DNA of 64,000 bases from Uranotaenia lowii (Eukaryota; Arthropoda; Insecta; Diptera; Culicidae), in NCBI RefSeq assembly GCF_029784155.1, contig NC_073692.1:322769906-322833905 (forward strand), given 5' to 3'. The stretch's first letter is position 1. Each line of letters opens with the position of its first letter. This document shows, piece after piece, positions 34,848-48,235 of the stretch. Below the pieces are notes generated by a model, which did not search any database, was not told the origin of the DNA, and worked only from the letters and a program-made list of their open reading frames with translations. The translations under genes were made by a program, and so were the position numbers.

Positions 34848-35847
34848 CCATCATGTCTCCATCTACCGCCCAGTTAAGCGGTTTTTCAACTTCAAACATG
34901 TGTAATAAAAAAACGACGGCAGATTTTTATTCGCTTTCTTTTCCAATACATCTCAAAACTGCTCTACTTTAAATAAAAAATTTAGTGGAATGCGAAAAAT
35001 GTACGCTTTTAAAAATAATTAACTAAACGTTGAGATGTTCAAGTGGCCCTATTACCGCCCACTCGACTTTTCCGGGTATCGATAATGTTTTCTTAAGGAA
35101 AAACTATCTAACAACACGGAAACTGTTCTTTTTAATATTGTCCATGTAACGAGCTGTCAAAACCATATTTTGGATCTTGAGAGAATACATTTTGTGAAAT
35201 CTTTCCCGCAAATTTTGTACAAATTTTAACAAAGTGCGTTGACTGACAAAATGATGATTCCCGGCAAACAGCCTCAAGTAATCGGTTACTTTCAGCGATA
35301 AATCATCATTTTCTAACGTATAATCAAACTAAATGCTTCTTACAATTTACACTTTTGACACAATACATGCGTTAAAAACAAAGAAATTGTGCGTGACCGG
35401 TAATTAGGAACCCACACTTTTTTTTATACACCAATTACCGCCCATCACTAAACGCTTCAAAAAACAACAACTATTGAAAAAATTGAAAATTTTCCGATGC
35501 AAATCTATTCTACAAAAATAAAACTATCGTTTCAAGTCGATTGTAGGACAAATAGGTACTATTTAGTACCTAAAAACCCCTTTTTTCCCTAGGATCACAG
35601 TAATGCTTAGTTCGCTAACAGGCGTCGAATTCAATAATTTGACCGGAAACGAAAAACCAAATATTTTATTTCTGGCTATAGTAAACATAATTAAGTGATG
35701 TTTTTTCAGTGAAATGGTCGAACAATGATGCCGACACAGAACACAGGTCTTATTTTTGGAGAAAAAATTCCAGTTTTTTCGAAATACACACAAAAGGGTG
35801 ATTTTGGGCGGTAAATGGTGTCTGGGCGATGAATGGTGACTTGATGG
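34848..35847. mobile_element. TA-flanked inverted-repeat element 4, TACCGCCCA word
   Basis: TA flanks both ends (34846-34847, 35848-35849). The ends share CCATCAWGTCWCCAT and, after two variable bases, AYCGCCCA, with 20 of 25 positions identical. The word recurs inside at about 35050 (TTACCGCCCACT) and 35431 (ATTACCGCCCATC), and inverted at about 35806 (GGGCGGTAAATGG). The length is exactly 1000 bp. No transposase frame. Confidence 0.75.
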
Positions 35848-35849
35848 TA

Positions 35850-37151
35850 ATTAGTATTGTTTGTAAGTGCCAATCGAGTAGAAGTCGGAAATCTTTGTTT
35901 GACGCAATTTTAAAATCCAATATGCGTTGTGAACAGTCTAACATAACTCAACATAAAACAGATTTATTTTCGCTCACTGTATTCTAAGATTATCGTTACT
36001 AATATTAAAGTCAATTCAACTGGACGAAAAAAAAAAATTAAACAAGAAAATATAGAATTATGAAAAACAACTTAGTGAATAACATCAAAACTAGACAAAA
36101 AAAAATAAAACAAGGAACAACACAATAAAAAAAAATCAAAAAATATGAACAAAAACAACAAGCTATCACTGTATAGGGTAAAGCAAAAAAAAAATTAAGG
36201 GAGTGTGAGTTATTTGAAGATACTTCTTTTCTTTGCTCCATGACTTTTTAATTTCTTTAAATACAGTCAAAACTATTAATAGTTTGGTTTTTGAAGTAAC
36301 TAACGTTATTCATTTTTTATCAAGTTGATTTTCCCAAGTTTTGGCGTCAGGAAACCATGAGGGTAGAAAATGGCAGAACATAAGCCTAAATTATCATAAA
36401 TTTCTCGAAAAAAAAAATTTATAATACAGTTATCAGTCTGGGCTAAAAAAATTCAAATCTCATTTCCATATGCTTGATTAGGCGTATGTTTTGCGTCACG
36501 CGTTTGTTAATTTCATAATTTCATCCATACAAACATCATTTTTTATGATTTCAGCTAGCTTTTTTTACCTCTACATGAAGGCACGCTTATGATTTTTCTT
36601 CAAAAACTTTTTTAACCGAAACTAATTTAAATTTTATTCGAACAAAACCAAAAATTCCTGCAATTGGTGCTTTAGGTGTTTTGACTTCAGAAATATATTA
36701 GAAACTATAAATTTTCAAACGTTTTCATCTGATTTTTTGTTGAAAACAAAGTTTGTTGCAACTTACTCGTTTTTATTGGTAGGGTGAGAATCGCATGTTT
36801 TTTTTATTTAAAAATAACTGGTGAAACCAATAATTTTTCTGATTACGTCAATTTGAGATCCCTTAAAACTTTTTATGTAGCCACGGTATGATTATCTGTG
36901 GACATGAAGTTTTAAGAAGTCATTGAAGTTGTAAAGTGCCCCAGTTGACGGTATCTAAATCTTTTTTCTCATCAGCACATTTCTCAGCAGTATATTAGTT
37001 AGAAGTTTTTTTTTGTATTTTCTTGTAGCTTAATTACCTGAAACTGACAAACAATATTGGAAATTCTCAATAGGTATGGGTTCTTTATTACGCTTTTATA
37101 AAAAATTTCACCTTTATTGATTGGTTAGTATATATATAAATAATATATGTA
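35850..37151. other. AT-rich stretch with A/T homopolymers
   Basis: Frequent A runs at 36020-36190. Nothing else supported. Confidence 0.4.
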
Positions 37152-39797
37152 TCAGGCCCGTGCGAAGGACCCGTTCATAGGGGGGGTTTTCAAAATTTAA
37201 ACTCCAGACTATCAAAGTTTTGAATCATTGCTCTTTCCTGCAAGTCATCAATACATTATTTAAAATGATGTTCTTTATTTTGAGCTAGACATTTGCTTAA
37301 AAATAAATTCTAAGCAATCAAGTTTACAAATATAACATCAATATTTCAGAAAACACAGAAAACGATTGCGATTTAAAATTTCGAATAAAATCAGAGTTTA
37401 ATGCGTCGGAAGAATAATAGATATAAAATACACCAAATTCAACCCAGATTTAAAAAGAAATTAAATCCGAATTCTAAAATAAATTTCAGATCAGGGAAGA
37501 AAATAATCATGATTTGGAATTGTTCAGCAAAACTATAATAATTGTTGTTTATTAATCGTCGAAATTAACTTTGAAGAAATATTGAATCACTATTGGAATT
37601 GTGAAATCTTGATTAGGAAAAAAATTCCATTTTGAACTTGAGAGAATATATTCGAAACACATACCTACTTGATGATTAAATTAATTTTATGAAATGAAGA
37701 ATATCAATTTTACTTCAAGGGTACCAGTTATCAAAATCAGAGATAAAACCATTTTTTATTTCGTCGAGTTATCAACCTAAAAGACTTAAATAGTTCATTT
37801 CTGAAGTTCACAATAATTAATTCATATATTTAAAAACAACATGTTCAGTGCATCATTGAAAGCTTCTAATGACAAAGTACAGGTTGGGAAATGAGTGATT
37901 TCTTTAGTGATCAATAAGAAACTTATAAAAATAAAAATAATAAATTTGATGTTTTGTTGTAAATATTGAAAGCACAAAACAAATACTCTCTTAATAAATT
38001 TCGTGCACTAAAAATAAGCTTTAAAATTGCTACTTCGAATTATTTCGATTCTTTTCATTAATAAAAAAATCATTAACGATAAAAAAAATGATCATTCAAA
38101 GGAAAAAAAATAATTAAAACCTTTATAAATTTTCAAGCACAAGTTTTATAGTTATAGTATTTCAAGCTCTGAATATTTTGTAACCGTCAATTGAAATACT
38201 GGGTACTAGAAAGGACTAAAGGTAGAATCTTTGTTTATCATTTTTTTTTAAATTAAGATTATAATGCTTATTATATTTTCATATCACAAAAATTCGGAAT
38301 TGAAAAACAATGAGAAACTTATTGAATTTAATGTCAAAGAAATTAAAAATGTTGGACTGTTAAATTCGGAAAATTCATGTGAAAATTTAAAATAAAAAAC
38401 TATAAAATTCGGGTACTTTTAGGAATATTAAAACAAAATAGGCATTGAAAAAAGATACGTTTCTAGTATTGATGATATGGAGTTTATAAGTTTAAAAATT
38501 AATCAGTTTTAATTGAAATCAATCATTCATAACTGATGCTCTAACAAATTTTCATGAAATTAAAAAAAAAACTGATTCCTTATTTGTGAATTATATTTCA
38601 ATTAATTTAGGAATAATAATGATGATGAATGGTTTAAACAAGCTTTATCTTACAGTTTTTATAAATTTGGAATAAATCATTACATGCATACCCGACTCTA
38701 GTGAAGAAATCTAAAATAGGAAAGTTATCATTGAATTTTACCAATTAGTTTAAACCTGCATTTTTTTTCGCTTAAAAATATATGAAATTAAATTTGATTT
38801 AAATTGAGCAAAGTGATCAAGTTGAAGACAGCAAACTGAAAAATCTGAAACCAAAATTCGTTGCGATCTAGGGGAAAGTGGATAGTTGATTTGAAGCCTT
38901 TTAAAAAATTTTTTATGTTTCTAACTATTGTCAAAAAAGTCAAAAAGAAATTCTTAAATGATTTTCACCAATTTTCAAAATTGATTTCAAAAATAAACCT
39001 TTTAGACAAAAACTTATTTGTATATTTGGATTCAGGGCACCCAAATTGTTCAAAATCATCTCTTATATTCTTTGCACCTAGGAATAATGAGAAATTTAGG
39101 CCTTGAGTAATTTGTCAAAAACTTTTTGTATATGGAGTTTTAGCTTCAAAAGAAGTAGAAACACGAAATACAATTGAGGCTGTAATTGGATTTTTCAGGA
39201 ACATTTCTTATCAGCATAAAATTTGGAATGACATTTACCCTTTTTTTAAATGAAAGTGGTTAGTTATAAAGTCATCGATACTAGGATTTTGTTTTTATTT
39301 AGCTAAATCTGTTGACTATCGTAAGTGTCACCTTCCACATGCCAACCACCTTGTGATGTGTAAAATTAGTATTTTTTAAAGAATTTTAAAGTTCAAATGA
39401 TTGGTTTCAAATTTTGAACTGGTTCAGTTGCACTTCTTAGTGAAAACCCATTTTAAACACGAGTCAGGGGTTTTGTGTGTCAATATTTGAGTTTCAATAC
39501 AAAAGGCATTAACTGAATCGCAAATCGAAATCTAAAATTGATCGGTTTCAATTCATGAACGTCTTATAGAGCCGTAAACTAAAATGTCTTTGGCCTTGAG
39601 AGTAATTTGAGATGAAATTCCGCCGAATTTCTGACATGTTTGTCTACACTTATTTTTAAACTCCTTTTGGGATCGAGTGATTTTTCGGTAAATTCATTGC
39701 TTGTACTGAAAATTTTACTTGTAAAAAATCTCCATTGGAGGGGGGATAAACCCCTAAACCCACCGCCCCTCCCCCCCCCCCCGTTCGCACGGCCTTG
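37152..39797. mobile_element. Possible 2.6-kb element with CARGSCCGTGCGAA ends and G runs
   Basis: CAGGCCCGTGCGAAGGACC starts at 37152 and is followed by a G7 run. The right end, read inward, is CAAGGCCGTGCGAACGG followed by a G12 run. Both tips are alike and inverted. No 8-bp or other TSD matches outside, so the pair may come from two copies. The interior is very AT-rich with no transposase frame. Confidence 0.45.
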
Positions 39798-40427
39798 ATC
39801 AGTTTTAATAACTTAACATCAAACCCTTTACCTATTTTCCAGGTTTTCCAATTATTTTCTATTATTTTAGGAAAAATATTTAGTGTGGTTCATATTGCTC
39901 ACAGAAATGGTAGTTTCCCTTTAAACTTAGCTTGGCATGAAAAATAATGTAATTTATTCTTAATCTCTCTGATTTTTGCTTCCCACTATTTGAAAATTTT
40001 GTTTTACCACTAAAAAGAAAGTACTTTTTTCAAAACGTTGAATATTCGATTAGAATAACTGTTTATGGCAAAAAGCGGTATGATAGGAAAAAGAAAGAAT
40101 GAGAGTTAATTACTTGCAAAGGAGTGTCTTAAATCTATGCGAACAAAACTAATATTTTCCGATTTTTTGCATTTTAGGACCAATATGGGCTCTGGGTTCA
40201 AAGTAGAAGTACTTATCCTATGTCAGATCATTTGAAAAGTGGTAGAGTAAAAAGCGCAAGTTTTTCAAACCGTCCTCTTTTATTAAAAATTTGATAAATA
40301 CCGACGTTGATTTGAAATTTTCCTAATTCTAATTTTACGGAAAAACGCGTAAATGAAGGAAATTTCACATGATCAAAATTTCTAGAGATTTTTCTTTGTT
40401 ATATCTGGCATGTGGAGATTTACACAG
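39798..40427. other. AT-rich stretch without recognisable features
   Basis: No supported gene or repeat. Confidence 0.4.
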
Positions 40428-40448
40428 CAAACATTTGTTCTACGCTAT

Positions 40449-40740
40449 TTGGAATGTTCAATCAGTTGCCAGCTGGCCAGGTATATACACGGATGCCGGA
40501 ATACCTGTAAGTAAACTAGCCCACCTGATTGATTCGTTCTTCCAAAATATACCTACATCAACACACGCAATACATTCACCACATAACAGTTCATACGAAG
40601 CCATGGGGTCCGGGTATGGAGCGCGCTGCATTGGAGATTTGTCGAACCTAATAATCTAAGGAATGCATGTGAACCCATACTTTGGCAGAAACTGCGGTGA
40701 ATCCGTGCACCCATTACCAACATACATACATACATACATA
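40449..40740 (+). mobile_element. Short retroposed insertion with 21-bp TSD and (CATA)n tail
   Basis: A 21-bp direct repeat beginning CAAACATTTG and ending CTACGCTAT occurs at 40428-40448 and 40741-40761, exactly flanking 292 bp. The insert ends with a CATACATACATACATA tail next to the downstream duplication. A long variable TSD plus a simple 3' tail indicates target-primed reverse transcription, so this is a 5'-truncated LINE or a SINE on the plus strand. The frame through it has no domain I recognise. Confidence 0.85.
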
Positions 40741-40761
40741 CAAACATTTGTTCTACGCTAT

Positions 40762-41640
40762 GTTCTAGCTATGTTCTTTTGCTGTTTTGATATACGTTAC
40801 GTATACATTATAGAATGATCGTATGAAAGTTGAAAAAAATCAGCATTTACCTACCAAAGTGGAGGGTTATCTGACACTTTATTCGAACCCATCAAAAGAA
40901 TGCAAGAGAGCGCTAGATGTTGCTCTTATTGCCTTTAAATCGTTGCCAGCGACAGTATTTTCCGGTTCTCTCATTGATCAAAATTATTCAACTCCTATCT
41001 GATTTATAACTATCTGGATGCATTGCTGGTCGCAAAGAGAACATGTCGATGATTTTCTTACTTGAAGACCGCGTGGGAGCAAAATTATTTGAAAATTTAC
41101 AAACATGGCGAACTTTGTATCATAACCGATTTACTGACTTCAGGTGACATTTTATACGATCTTTTTACGATCACCATTGTAAACGACTTAAACTAAGCTT
41201 TCTGATTCGATTTTATGTTTACTCTGATTATTCCAAGTCTTTCTTTTCAGGAATTATCCTTTTAACCAACTGTTTGCATTCAGCGCCCTCAATTTAATAA
41301 ATTTCGAATTGGAAATTGAATGATTTTATTTTTTATTTGCTCTTCATTGAGTTAATTGTTTGGTAAACGTATTTTAAATAGAATTTTTGAATGGAAAATT
41401 TCAATACTCTTTTAAACCTACCCCTTTTCTTATAGCTTATAAAAACCTGAACCTGCTGTCCAATAACCAGTTAATCAAAAACTTTTTGAAACGAAACAAA
41501 AGCTCAGAGCTGTTTTACAAATTGAAAATCCACTCGAATGAATCCTTTACCACAGAAGTAATTCCGAAACAAACAAGCAAGCAACCATCGATCGATTCAG
41601 TTTCCTCATTCATTCCTACAACAAACGAGTGAACAAGCAT
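40762..41640. repeat. Stretch with a dispersed repeat copy at ~41010-41225
   Basis: TTGCTGGTCGCAAAGAGAAC-like sequence at 41020, ACAAACATGGCG at 41099 and a GATTTTATGTTT block at 41210 reappear in the same order at 61297, 61384 and 61527. The two copies differ by indels. The remaining sequence shows nothing; short frames have no motif. Confidence 0.45.
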
Positions 41641-42960
41641 CGGAGTTTGACCTATTATTTAACATAAGCTCGGGAGGAATAGTTATCACGTTCCCATATA
41701 CAATTTGCAGCACACAAAGGGCCTTCTCAACATATCGGTTTATTCCCTGCCTTTCCCTGTTGGTGTTGGGTGTCGGTTGAACCTCTTTTCTCTCTGTTTG
41801 TTGTTGCTGGTGCCAACCAACTTATGCTTCAGCATATCAGTGAAAGAGGGTGTTGGGTTGGGGTTTTACTTCAACGAACAAACCAATGCTCAACTTGTTA
41901 CTGGTCGCCGTGTGGAGTTTGTCCCATTGCTAAGCAACCAACATAACCAACAAAACTGCACATCGAAAAGGGGACATGAACGGAACAACACTTTAGCTCT
42001 AGCTTAAACCAACCGAAGAGACAACGAAACCCGGCATAACTTTTTCTGAGGAAGAGTGTCAGCAGAAGGTGGTTGTAAGTAAACGGCACAAACATAGCGC
42101 TACATATCAAATGGCGCCAGGCCAGTCGGTCGTGCATTCGGCAGAATGACAACACTGACTGGCTGGGGAAGATGAACTCCCCAAGTTTCAGCACGTCAAT
42201 CAGAGTTGGTTTGGTTCGGTTGAACATTCCCAACACGATCTGCACATAACCTAACTGCTGGGGGGACTTGGAAATTGGCCGGCTTTGTGACAGCCTCTGA
42301 CGCTAGTTGGGATTCACCAGATGATAACCGGTGCTGTTGCGCCTGATTTGATGAACATTTTCTAATAGTTTAATGTTTCAATTCAGGTATATGGTGCTAA
42401 CCAGATTTTGCCATTTTTAAGTTACTTGGTGAGCTAAGATGGACATGTTCGGAAGATGAAAATGGTTGTTGAAACTCGTTTTCGTAGGAAATACCAAAAA
42501 AAGAAGTGATCTACGATGTAAATATTTCCCATCTTGAAAATTACTACGAAATTCAAGCAATTAACATTAATACCTTTGATGGATGTTTAAAACCAGCGAA
42601 GCAGTTATCATAAGTGTGAACTATTAGAAACTTTCAAACCCGTCAGTCGTTTCCAATTTTTCTCAGTTGCCCATCGGCCTTAGATAATAATCATCGATGG
42701 GGCCCAACACGAAAACGGACTGAACCACCAATAATCAGCGGCAATCGATTGCCAAACTAGTACCATTTTGAGATCGGCCTCATGACTAACCTACCAAACC
42801 TCCCGGGCGACGAACGGCCACGGCTGAAGTCTAAACCTACATACGGTGTAAAATGCCAAACAAAGACAAATCGGCCATTCGGGAGCCCTACCAAACCAGT
42901 TTTCGAATCACAGGGAAGGGAAATCTATCGGGTCGGGTAAGATGGCTGTTAAGGTGTGTC
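41641..42960. other. Moderate-GC unique stretch
   Basis: Richer in GC than the neighbours, with two overlapping frames on opposite strands (41705-42007 plus, 42245-41898 minus) that have no recognisable domain. It could be conserved non-coding or ancient unique DNA. No repeat ends seen. Confidence 0.3.
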
Positions 42961-43167
42961 AGAAGATTGCTTTATTTGTAATTTATTTATTTTTTTTTAT
43001 GAAAAAACCCATTTTTTTAAATATCCCCGGAGTACATCTCTCAATTTTGCTTTTTCCCCAAAAATAGCTATTGCCTTTCTTTCAGAAAGGTATAGTTATT
43101 TTCATTAGTGAATATCTCAGAAACCGTATCAGCTGGAGATTAGGTAGGACCTATGTTTTGCAGATTA

Positions 43168-43940
43168 ATTTATTGTCAATTGAATACAATTTTGTATACA
43201 GAGCTGCCAGACCCGATTTTTTTGTATTCTAAAACTTAAAATGCGATCATCTCAAAATGCCCCCACTTTTTTATTTTTATGGCACCAATCTGCCGTGATA
43301 TGCCGAAGTGACGTATATGCCATTCCCAGATCTTGTCATTAAGAGTGTCTTTCTCACTTCCCCCACTTTCCACTTCTCCAGGACTTAATATGAAGTATGA
43401 TATTGTATACAGAATCAGACAGATAACATATGAAGTATGACATTGTATACAGAATCAGACAGATAACATTGGCGACACTCTTATTGGATCTGGGAATGGC
43501 ATATACGTCACTTCGGTATTTCACAACATCAATGTTTTCTCCGTAAAATTTTACATATTAATCACTTATTCATGGTTAAGTTATGAAATAAAAATGTACT
43601 TGAATTGATGTCATGAATAACGAGAAATCGATACTAGAAGAATGAAATGAAGCCATTTTTTCGAACGCGTTTTCATAAGGCGAAACGGAAAAGTTTTTTG
43701 AATTTTTCGTTTTAAAAATTGAATATCTCCGGAACGGCGTAAATCATTTTTAGGCGAATCAATGATTTTTATGTATAATTTCAAGCTGAACTGATTGGCG
43801 TCATAAAAAATTATAAAAGTGGAGATATTTTGAGAAAATCGCATTTTAAGTTTCAAAATACAAAAATATTGGGTCTGGCAACGCTGTCCTCAAAATTTAA
43901 CAATGGCATTCGATTGACAATAACTTAATCTTCAAAACAA
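43168..43940. repeat. Imperfect foldback with nested small inverted repeat and 40-bp duplication
   Basis: Outer arms at about 43168-43255 and 43840-43940 share AACTTAAAATGCGAT and an ATTGTCAATYGAAT block in inverted order. Inside, 43303-43349 pairs with 43474-43516 (CCGAAGTGACGTATATGCCA and onward), giving arms of about 43 bp. Between those lies a tandem 40-bp duplication at 43388-43427 and 43428-43467 differing by about one base. The structure looks like a MITE nested in an older foldback. Confidence 0.6.
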
Positions 43941-45787
43941 GCGCCTTAAACTTGGATTTTTCTTATTCATAGTGCAATTAGTCGTTCTACAGATTTAGGG
44001 TGAAATCGGAGAGGGTCGATGCATTTTCATGGTAACTTGGTATGGAATGACCCATATATATTCTTGGGTTTTGCACAAAATTCAACATCAACAAAACATT
44101 AAACTTAATATGTGACACAAATCAGCTTCGTTGCCTAGCTAGCATGTTCGTTTGAGTACTTTTCATGAATGCCTATTTCAATCGCAACCTTTCAAGAACA
44201 AACTGATATTTTGAATTACTTTTTTTGAGACTCACATTTTACAATGCACAAATTACACTACTTTACAGCATTTTTGAACTAAGTGAACTTTAGATCACTT
44301 TTAATGTGAAATCGGGTGCTGAATCCGAAAATGAAATTCAAAATAATCTTAGTAGAACAGTTTTTGAGTTATGCTTCAAATATGAAATTTTGAAAAAAAT
44401 AGAAAAAGTACTTGTACCCAAATTCAAATATCTCTGACTGTATAATTTTAATTCTAAATTTCTTTTTTTGCATATTCAAGGTGATTAATTTTGCTATCGA
44501 TCATCTGAAACATCGGATAACTGAGATACTTTTCAAATTTTCCATGAATAACTTCAAACTTTATTTATTTCCCCCTTCGGGTTTTTTGAAATTTCGAAGG
44601 GGGGGGGGGGGTGACAAAAGAAGAAATCGATATTTGTTCCGGCCTTATTTATAGGAACAATTAAACATGGTAAATCTCTCTCGCTCCAAATCAAATATTT
44701 CACTTGATGACTGTAACACGATTGAAATTCAAACAAAAAGTTTTTGCGGTTCAAAGATTGTCATTAGGTATAAGACGACAATTTTCGGCCAAAATGCAAA
44801 TTTTGAACCGCAATAACTTTTTTGTTTGAGACCCAGCCATGTTGCAGTCTTGGAGTGAAATATTTGTCTCAAATCAGACTTTTAGAAAATTATTCATGAA
44901 AATCAATCGGTCAAAAAAGAAAAAAGTTATTAGGTAATAAAAAACCAGTATTTTCATTTTCTCCCGAGCAAAACACCGTAAAATCTTTCAAAAGATTCGG
45001 AACTCAAGCAACCCCTACTTCTGGTCAGATCGTTCTGAAATTTGGCATGTGATCTTCTGGTAAGCTAATAATTAGTTTTCAAATGGAGTGGAAGAGATTA
45101 TCCATGAAAATATAATTTTTCCTATACGATGATCAGTAAACACCGCAGTTCGTTAAATTACTCAAAAATGCAATAATTACTTTTGTGGTAAAGTAGCCAT
45201 AACTTCTTCAATTTTGAACCGATTTGAAAATTTTGTTTTGAACTAATATTAAAGGTCAATAGAAAATCAGATTTTTTAAATGTTTGCTTGGAGTCTCAAA
45301 TTTTCGCTGAATCAAAATTTCTATCATAAATTCATTAATATCAACAATGCTGCTGGTCATACGCAAAAATATTGAATTAAAATTATGCCTTCAGGATATT
45401 TAAATCCGATTGCAAGAACTTTTTTTAATTTTTCCAAAATTTCATATTTTGAGCATAAATTAAAAATTGTAGTACTGGATTTTTTTTGAATTTCATTTTT
45501 GGATTCAACGCCTGATTTCATATTAAAAATAAAGGTCAGACAATAAAGTTCACAATTTTTTTTAATTTTGTTAACTTGTGTTATTAGTACTTTTTCCGAA
45601 TTTGCTGGCTGAATCAATATGTAAAAATTTCTACTTCCAAAAAAATTTTATTAAAAATTGAAACTCTTATTCGAAAATATACCAAATCACTTTATTGTTG
45701 GACTGATGCTTGGTGGGCTTATTATATTATATTATTAGAATATTATTATAGGTATTGTGAATGGTGACCCAAATTTATTGATAAAAA
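43941..45787. other. AT-rich stretch; G13 run at 44599-44611
   Basis: No gene supported. Only homopolymer runs and short frames are visible. Confidence 0.4.
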
Positions 45788-46141
45788 CCCGATTTAATAC
45801 ACTTATCAGTGGATTGGAGGCTTTCTTACAGAGGTTCATTTATTTTTGGAAATGAATGACACAATAATGGATTCCTTATTTCTGAATTATTTATTATTAA
45901 TCTATAAAAAAGATTATGATTAAAGAAAATCGATTGCAAAAATTACTAAACCCAATATAAAAAACCCGATTTAATACACTTATCAGTGGATTGGAGGCTT
46001 TCTTACAGAGTGTCAATTATCTTTGGAAATAAATGACACAATAATGGATTCTTTATTTCTGAATTATATATTATTAATCTATAAAAAAGATTATGATTAA
46101 AGAAAATCGATAGCAAAAATTATTAAACTCAATATAAAAAA
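45788..46141 (+). repeat. Two tandem ~177-bp units
   Basis: CCCGATTTAATACACTTATC starts at 45788 and again at 45965. The two copies align through TGACACAATAATGGATTC and the AAAGATTATGATTAAAGAAA block with few differences, including a short variable block after the CTTACAGAG motif. Confidence 0.8.
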
Positions 46142-46249
46142 AAGGTGCCCAGTACGTTTTTTGGAGGATAAACGAACTTATATTCAACGAGTTCATTTAT
46201 AATCCAAATAATTCAAACTGTTAAAGTTTGAGAGCCACATATCTCGACG

Positions 46250-46322
46250 CTCACTAGTGGTCAAGGGGTTAACCTCCTAAACTCTCATGCTAGATGGCGT
46301 GGGATCGAGTCTCTGCTGTTTT
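46250..46322 (+). ncRNA. tRNA-like module
   Basis: CTCACTAGTGGTCAAGGGGT (A-box/D-arm-like) is followed at tRNA spacing by GTGGGATCGAGTCTCTGC (B-box/T-arm-like) and then T4. An acceptor stem is not clear. It is probably a SINE head or tRNA relic. Confidence 0.45.
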
Positions 46323-47369
46323 ATGAAATTTTTGTCAAATTTTTGATCGCCTTTGTAATTAATTTAGCGATTGCTGGCTACTGCTGCTGAGCAAATGGCT
46401 ACCTTTTTTGGAGCCAACGTAAGCATGATATGTTCTATGGAATAGAAAAATTTTAAACAATTTAGTTTTTTTTTGGTTTTGAGATAGGTTCTACAGGAAA
46501 AAAAATGCAATTTTTTGATACTAAATTCATCAAAATCGTGAAACCTAGAATAGGAGTTAATGTGTTAAGAACGTTTTTATGGAACATACAAATTCCCGGA
46601 CATCATCGTAACTCGTCGAGCTGAGTCGATTGGTACCTATAAAGTGGGGTCTTGGACCCTTAATTAATGATATCCCCAACTGACCGTTCCCTATGCCTTT
46701 CTGTAAGAAAGCCAAAAAAGGGAACCTAAAGTTAAAATTTTCAGCGGCCAAGTATGACAGCATAAGAGGTATATACTACAAATTTTCTTGTTTATTAACT
46801 TAATCATACTATTTCGATAAAATCCACTCAAAATGTTCAGTTTTGTCTTATTACTTTCTAACATATACTACCGGCAATAGGTTTGGATGACCTCCTCAAA
46901 TATATGAAATTTTTTGTTGACCTAATCGCTGTCATCTTATGGCAACTCAAAGTTGGAACTTTTCAGAAAAATCGCACTCAGAAAACCCACCCTTAAACCC
47001 AATTGTCAATTTCAAAATCTTTGTTTCTTCGTACCAAAACACATTTGTTAAGTTTTGTCTGAAAATTTTGATTGAACTTAAAACTTACAAAATAGATTTG
47101 TAATTAATCTATCAAAAGTTTATGATAACCTTACAGTGTGGGATCTGGTAAGCTTATTCGAAAGCTTATGAATTCAACTTGAATTGTTGATTTTTAGGAA
47201 AACTATTTTTTCAGTTAAACTTAATTAAAAGTTCAGCTAAAGATTAATTTAAATCTGATAATATTAACCAAATAGTGCGACCGTCAAATAAAGATAAGTT
47301 TCAAAATTCTCACTAAAACTATCATAAAATTTTGTTTAAAAAGTTGATCATAGCACTTTTGCATCGAAT
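46323..47369. other. AT-rich stretch without recognisable features
   Basis: No supported gene or repeat. Confidence 0.4.
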
Positions 47370-48235
47370 CTCGGTACATTGTCAATGCCATTGAAATCCG
47401 AAGTTTTGGCAACCTTGCCAACCAGCGTCGAGTATCAATTCAGCAAACACCTCGGCAATCGGCTGCACTTTCGTGTGTTTGATTCCGACACTTGGAAAAT
47501 GTTTGACAGAATCGGAAGTCTGCCAGAAGTCGGAAGTCCGGACGCCAGCACGTCGGATTGTGATGAAAATTTGCACATGAGTGTTTTGAAAGACAAGCAA
47601 TCGATTTAAGATATCAAATTTTGTGTAAGGAGTCATCCAATGGAGTCGTCTGTTAACTGTTTGCTGTTTTTGAGATATTGACGCTGTTATACACCGTATT
47701 CAGCTGAAAATTGGTACATATATATTAACTTTTCAGTATTTTAGTAATATTGATGTTATTATACTTCGGATTGAGTTGAAAATATTCACATAGTAGTTAT
47801 TAGGGACAAACAATTGATTCCGCTTATCAAAATTTAAGTCAGGGGTCGGCCAAAGGTTTCGTCCATTCACTGTTTTTGCTATATTGGCGTTATTATACAT
47901 CGGATTCAGATGAAAATTGGTACACGATAGTTTTCAGAGACGAGCATTTGATTTCATTTTTAATATTAAGTGTAAGGGGCCGACAAACGTGGTTGTCCAT
48001 ATTAACTTTTGAATATTTTTGCGATATTATCGTTATAAAATATCGGATTGAGATGAAAAATTGCACACGGTAGTTATCAAGGACGGGCAATCGATTTCAG
48101 ATGTCATTTTTTTTGCCAGGAGTCGAAAGTGCATCTGGAAACTGCTTGACAATTGACTTTCATACAAATTATTCATGACTCCATGACATATTCCAAGTTG
48201 AAAGCGAAACGGAGTTCGTATGGGATCAGCTAGTA
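47370..48235 (-). repeat. CTAGCTGATCCC-headed repeat with degenerate internal tandem units
   Basis: On the minus strand it starts CTAGCTGATCCC at 48233 and then carries about four diverged units of roughly 200 bp. Each unit reads AATCGATTGCYYGTC, AAAACTAC, CAATTTTCATCTSAATCCGA, ATAATAACG and CAATAT, and three end with a GACGACTCC/GGCCCCTTACAC-type block. The head is related to 28114 and 56717. It abuts a jockey-type fragment on its 5' side. Confidence 0.6.

Noticed and set aside
41705..42245. Two overlapping frames on opposite strands as genes
   Set aside because: No domain, no homologous copy and mutual overlap; a chance result in a GC-richer patch.
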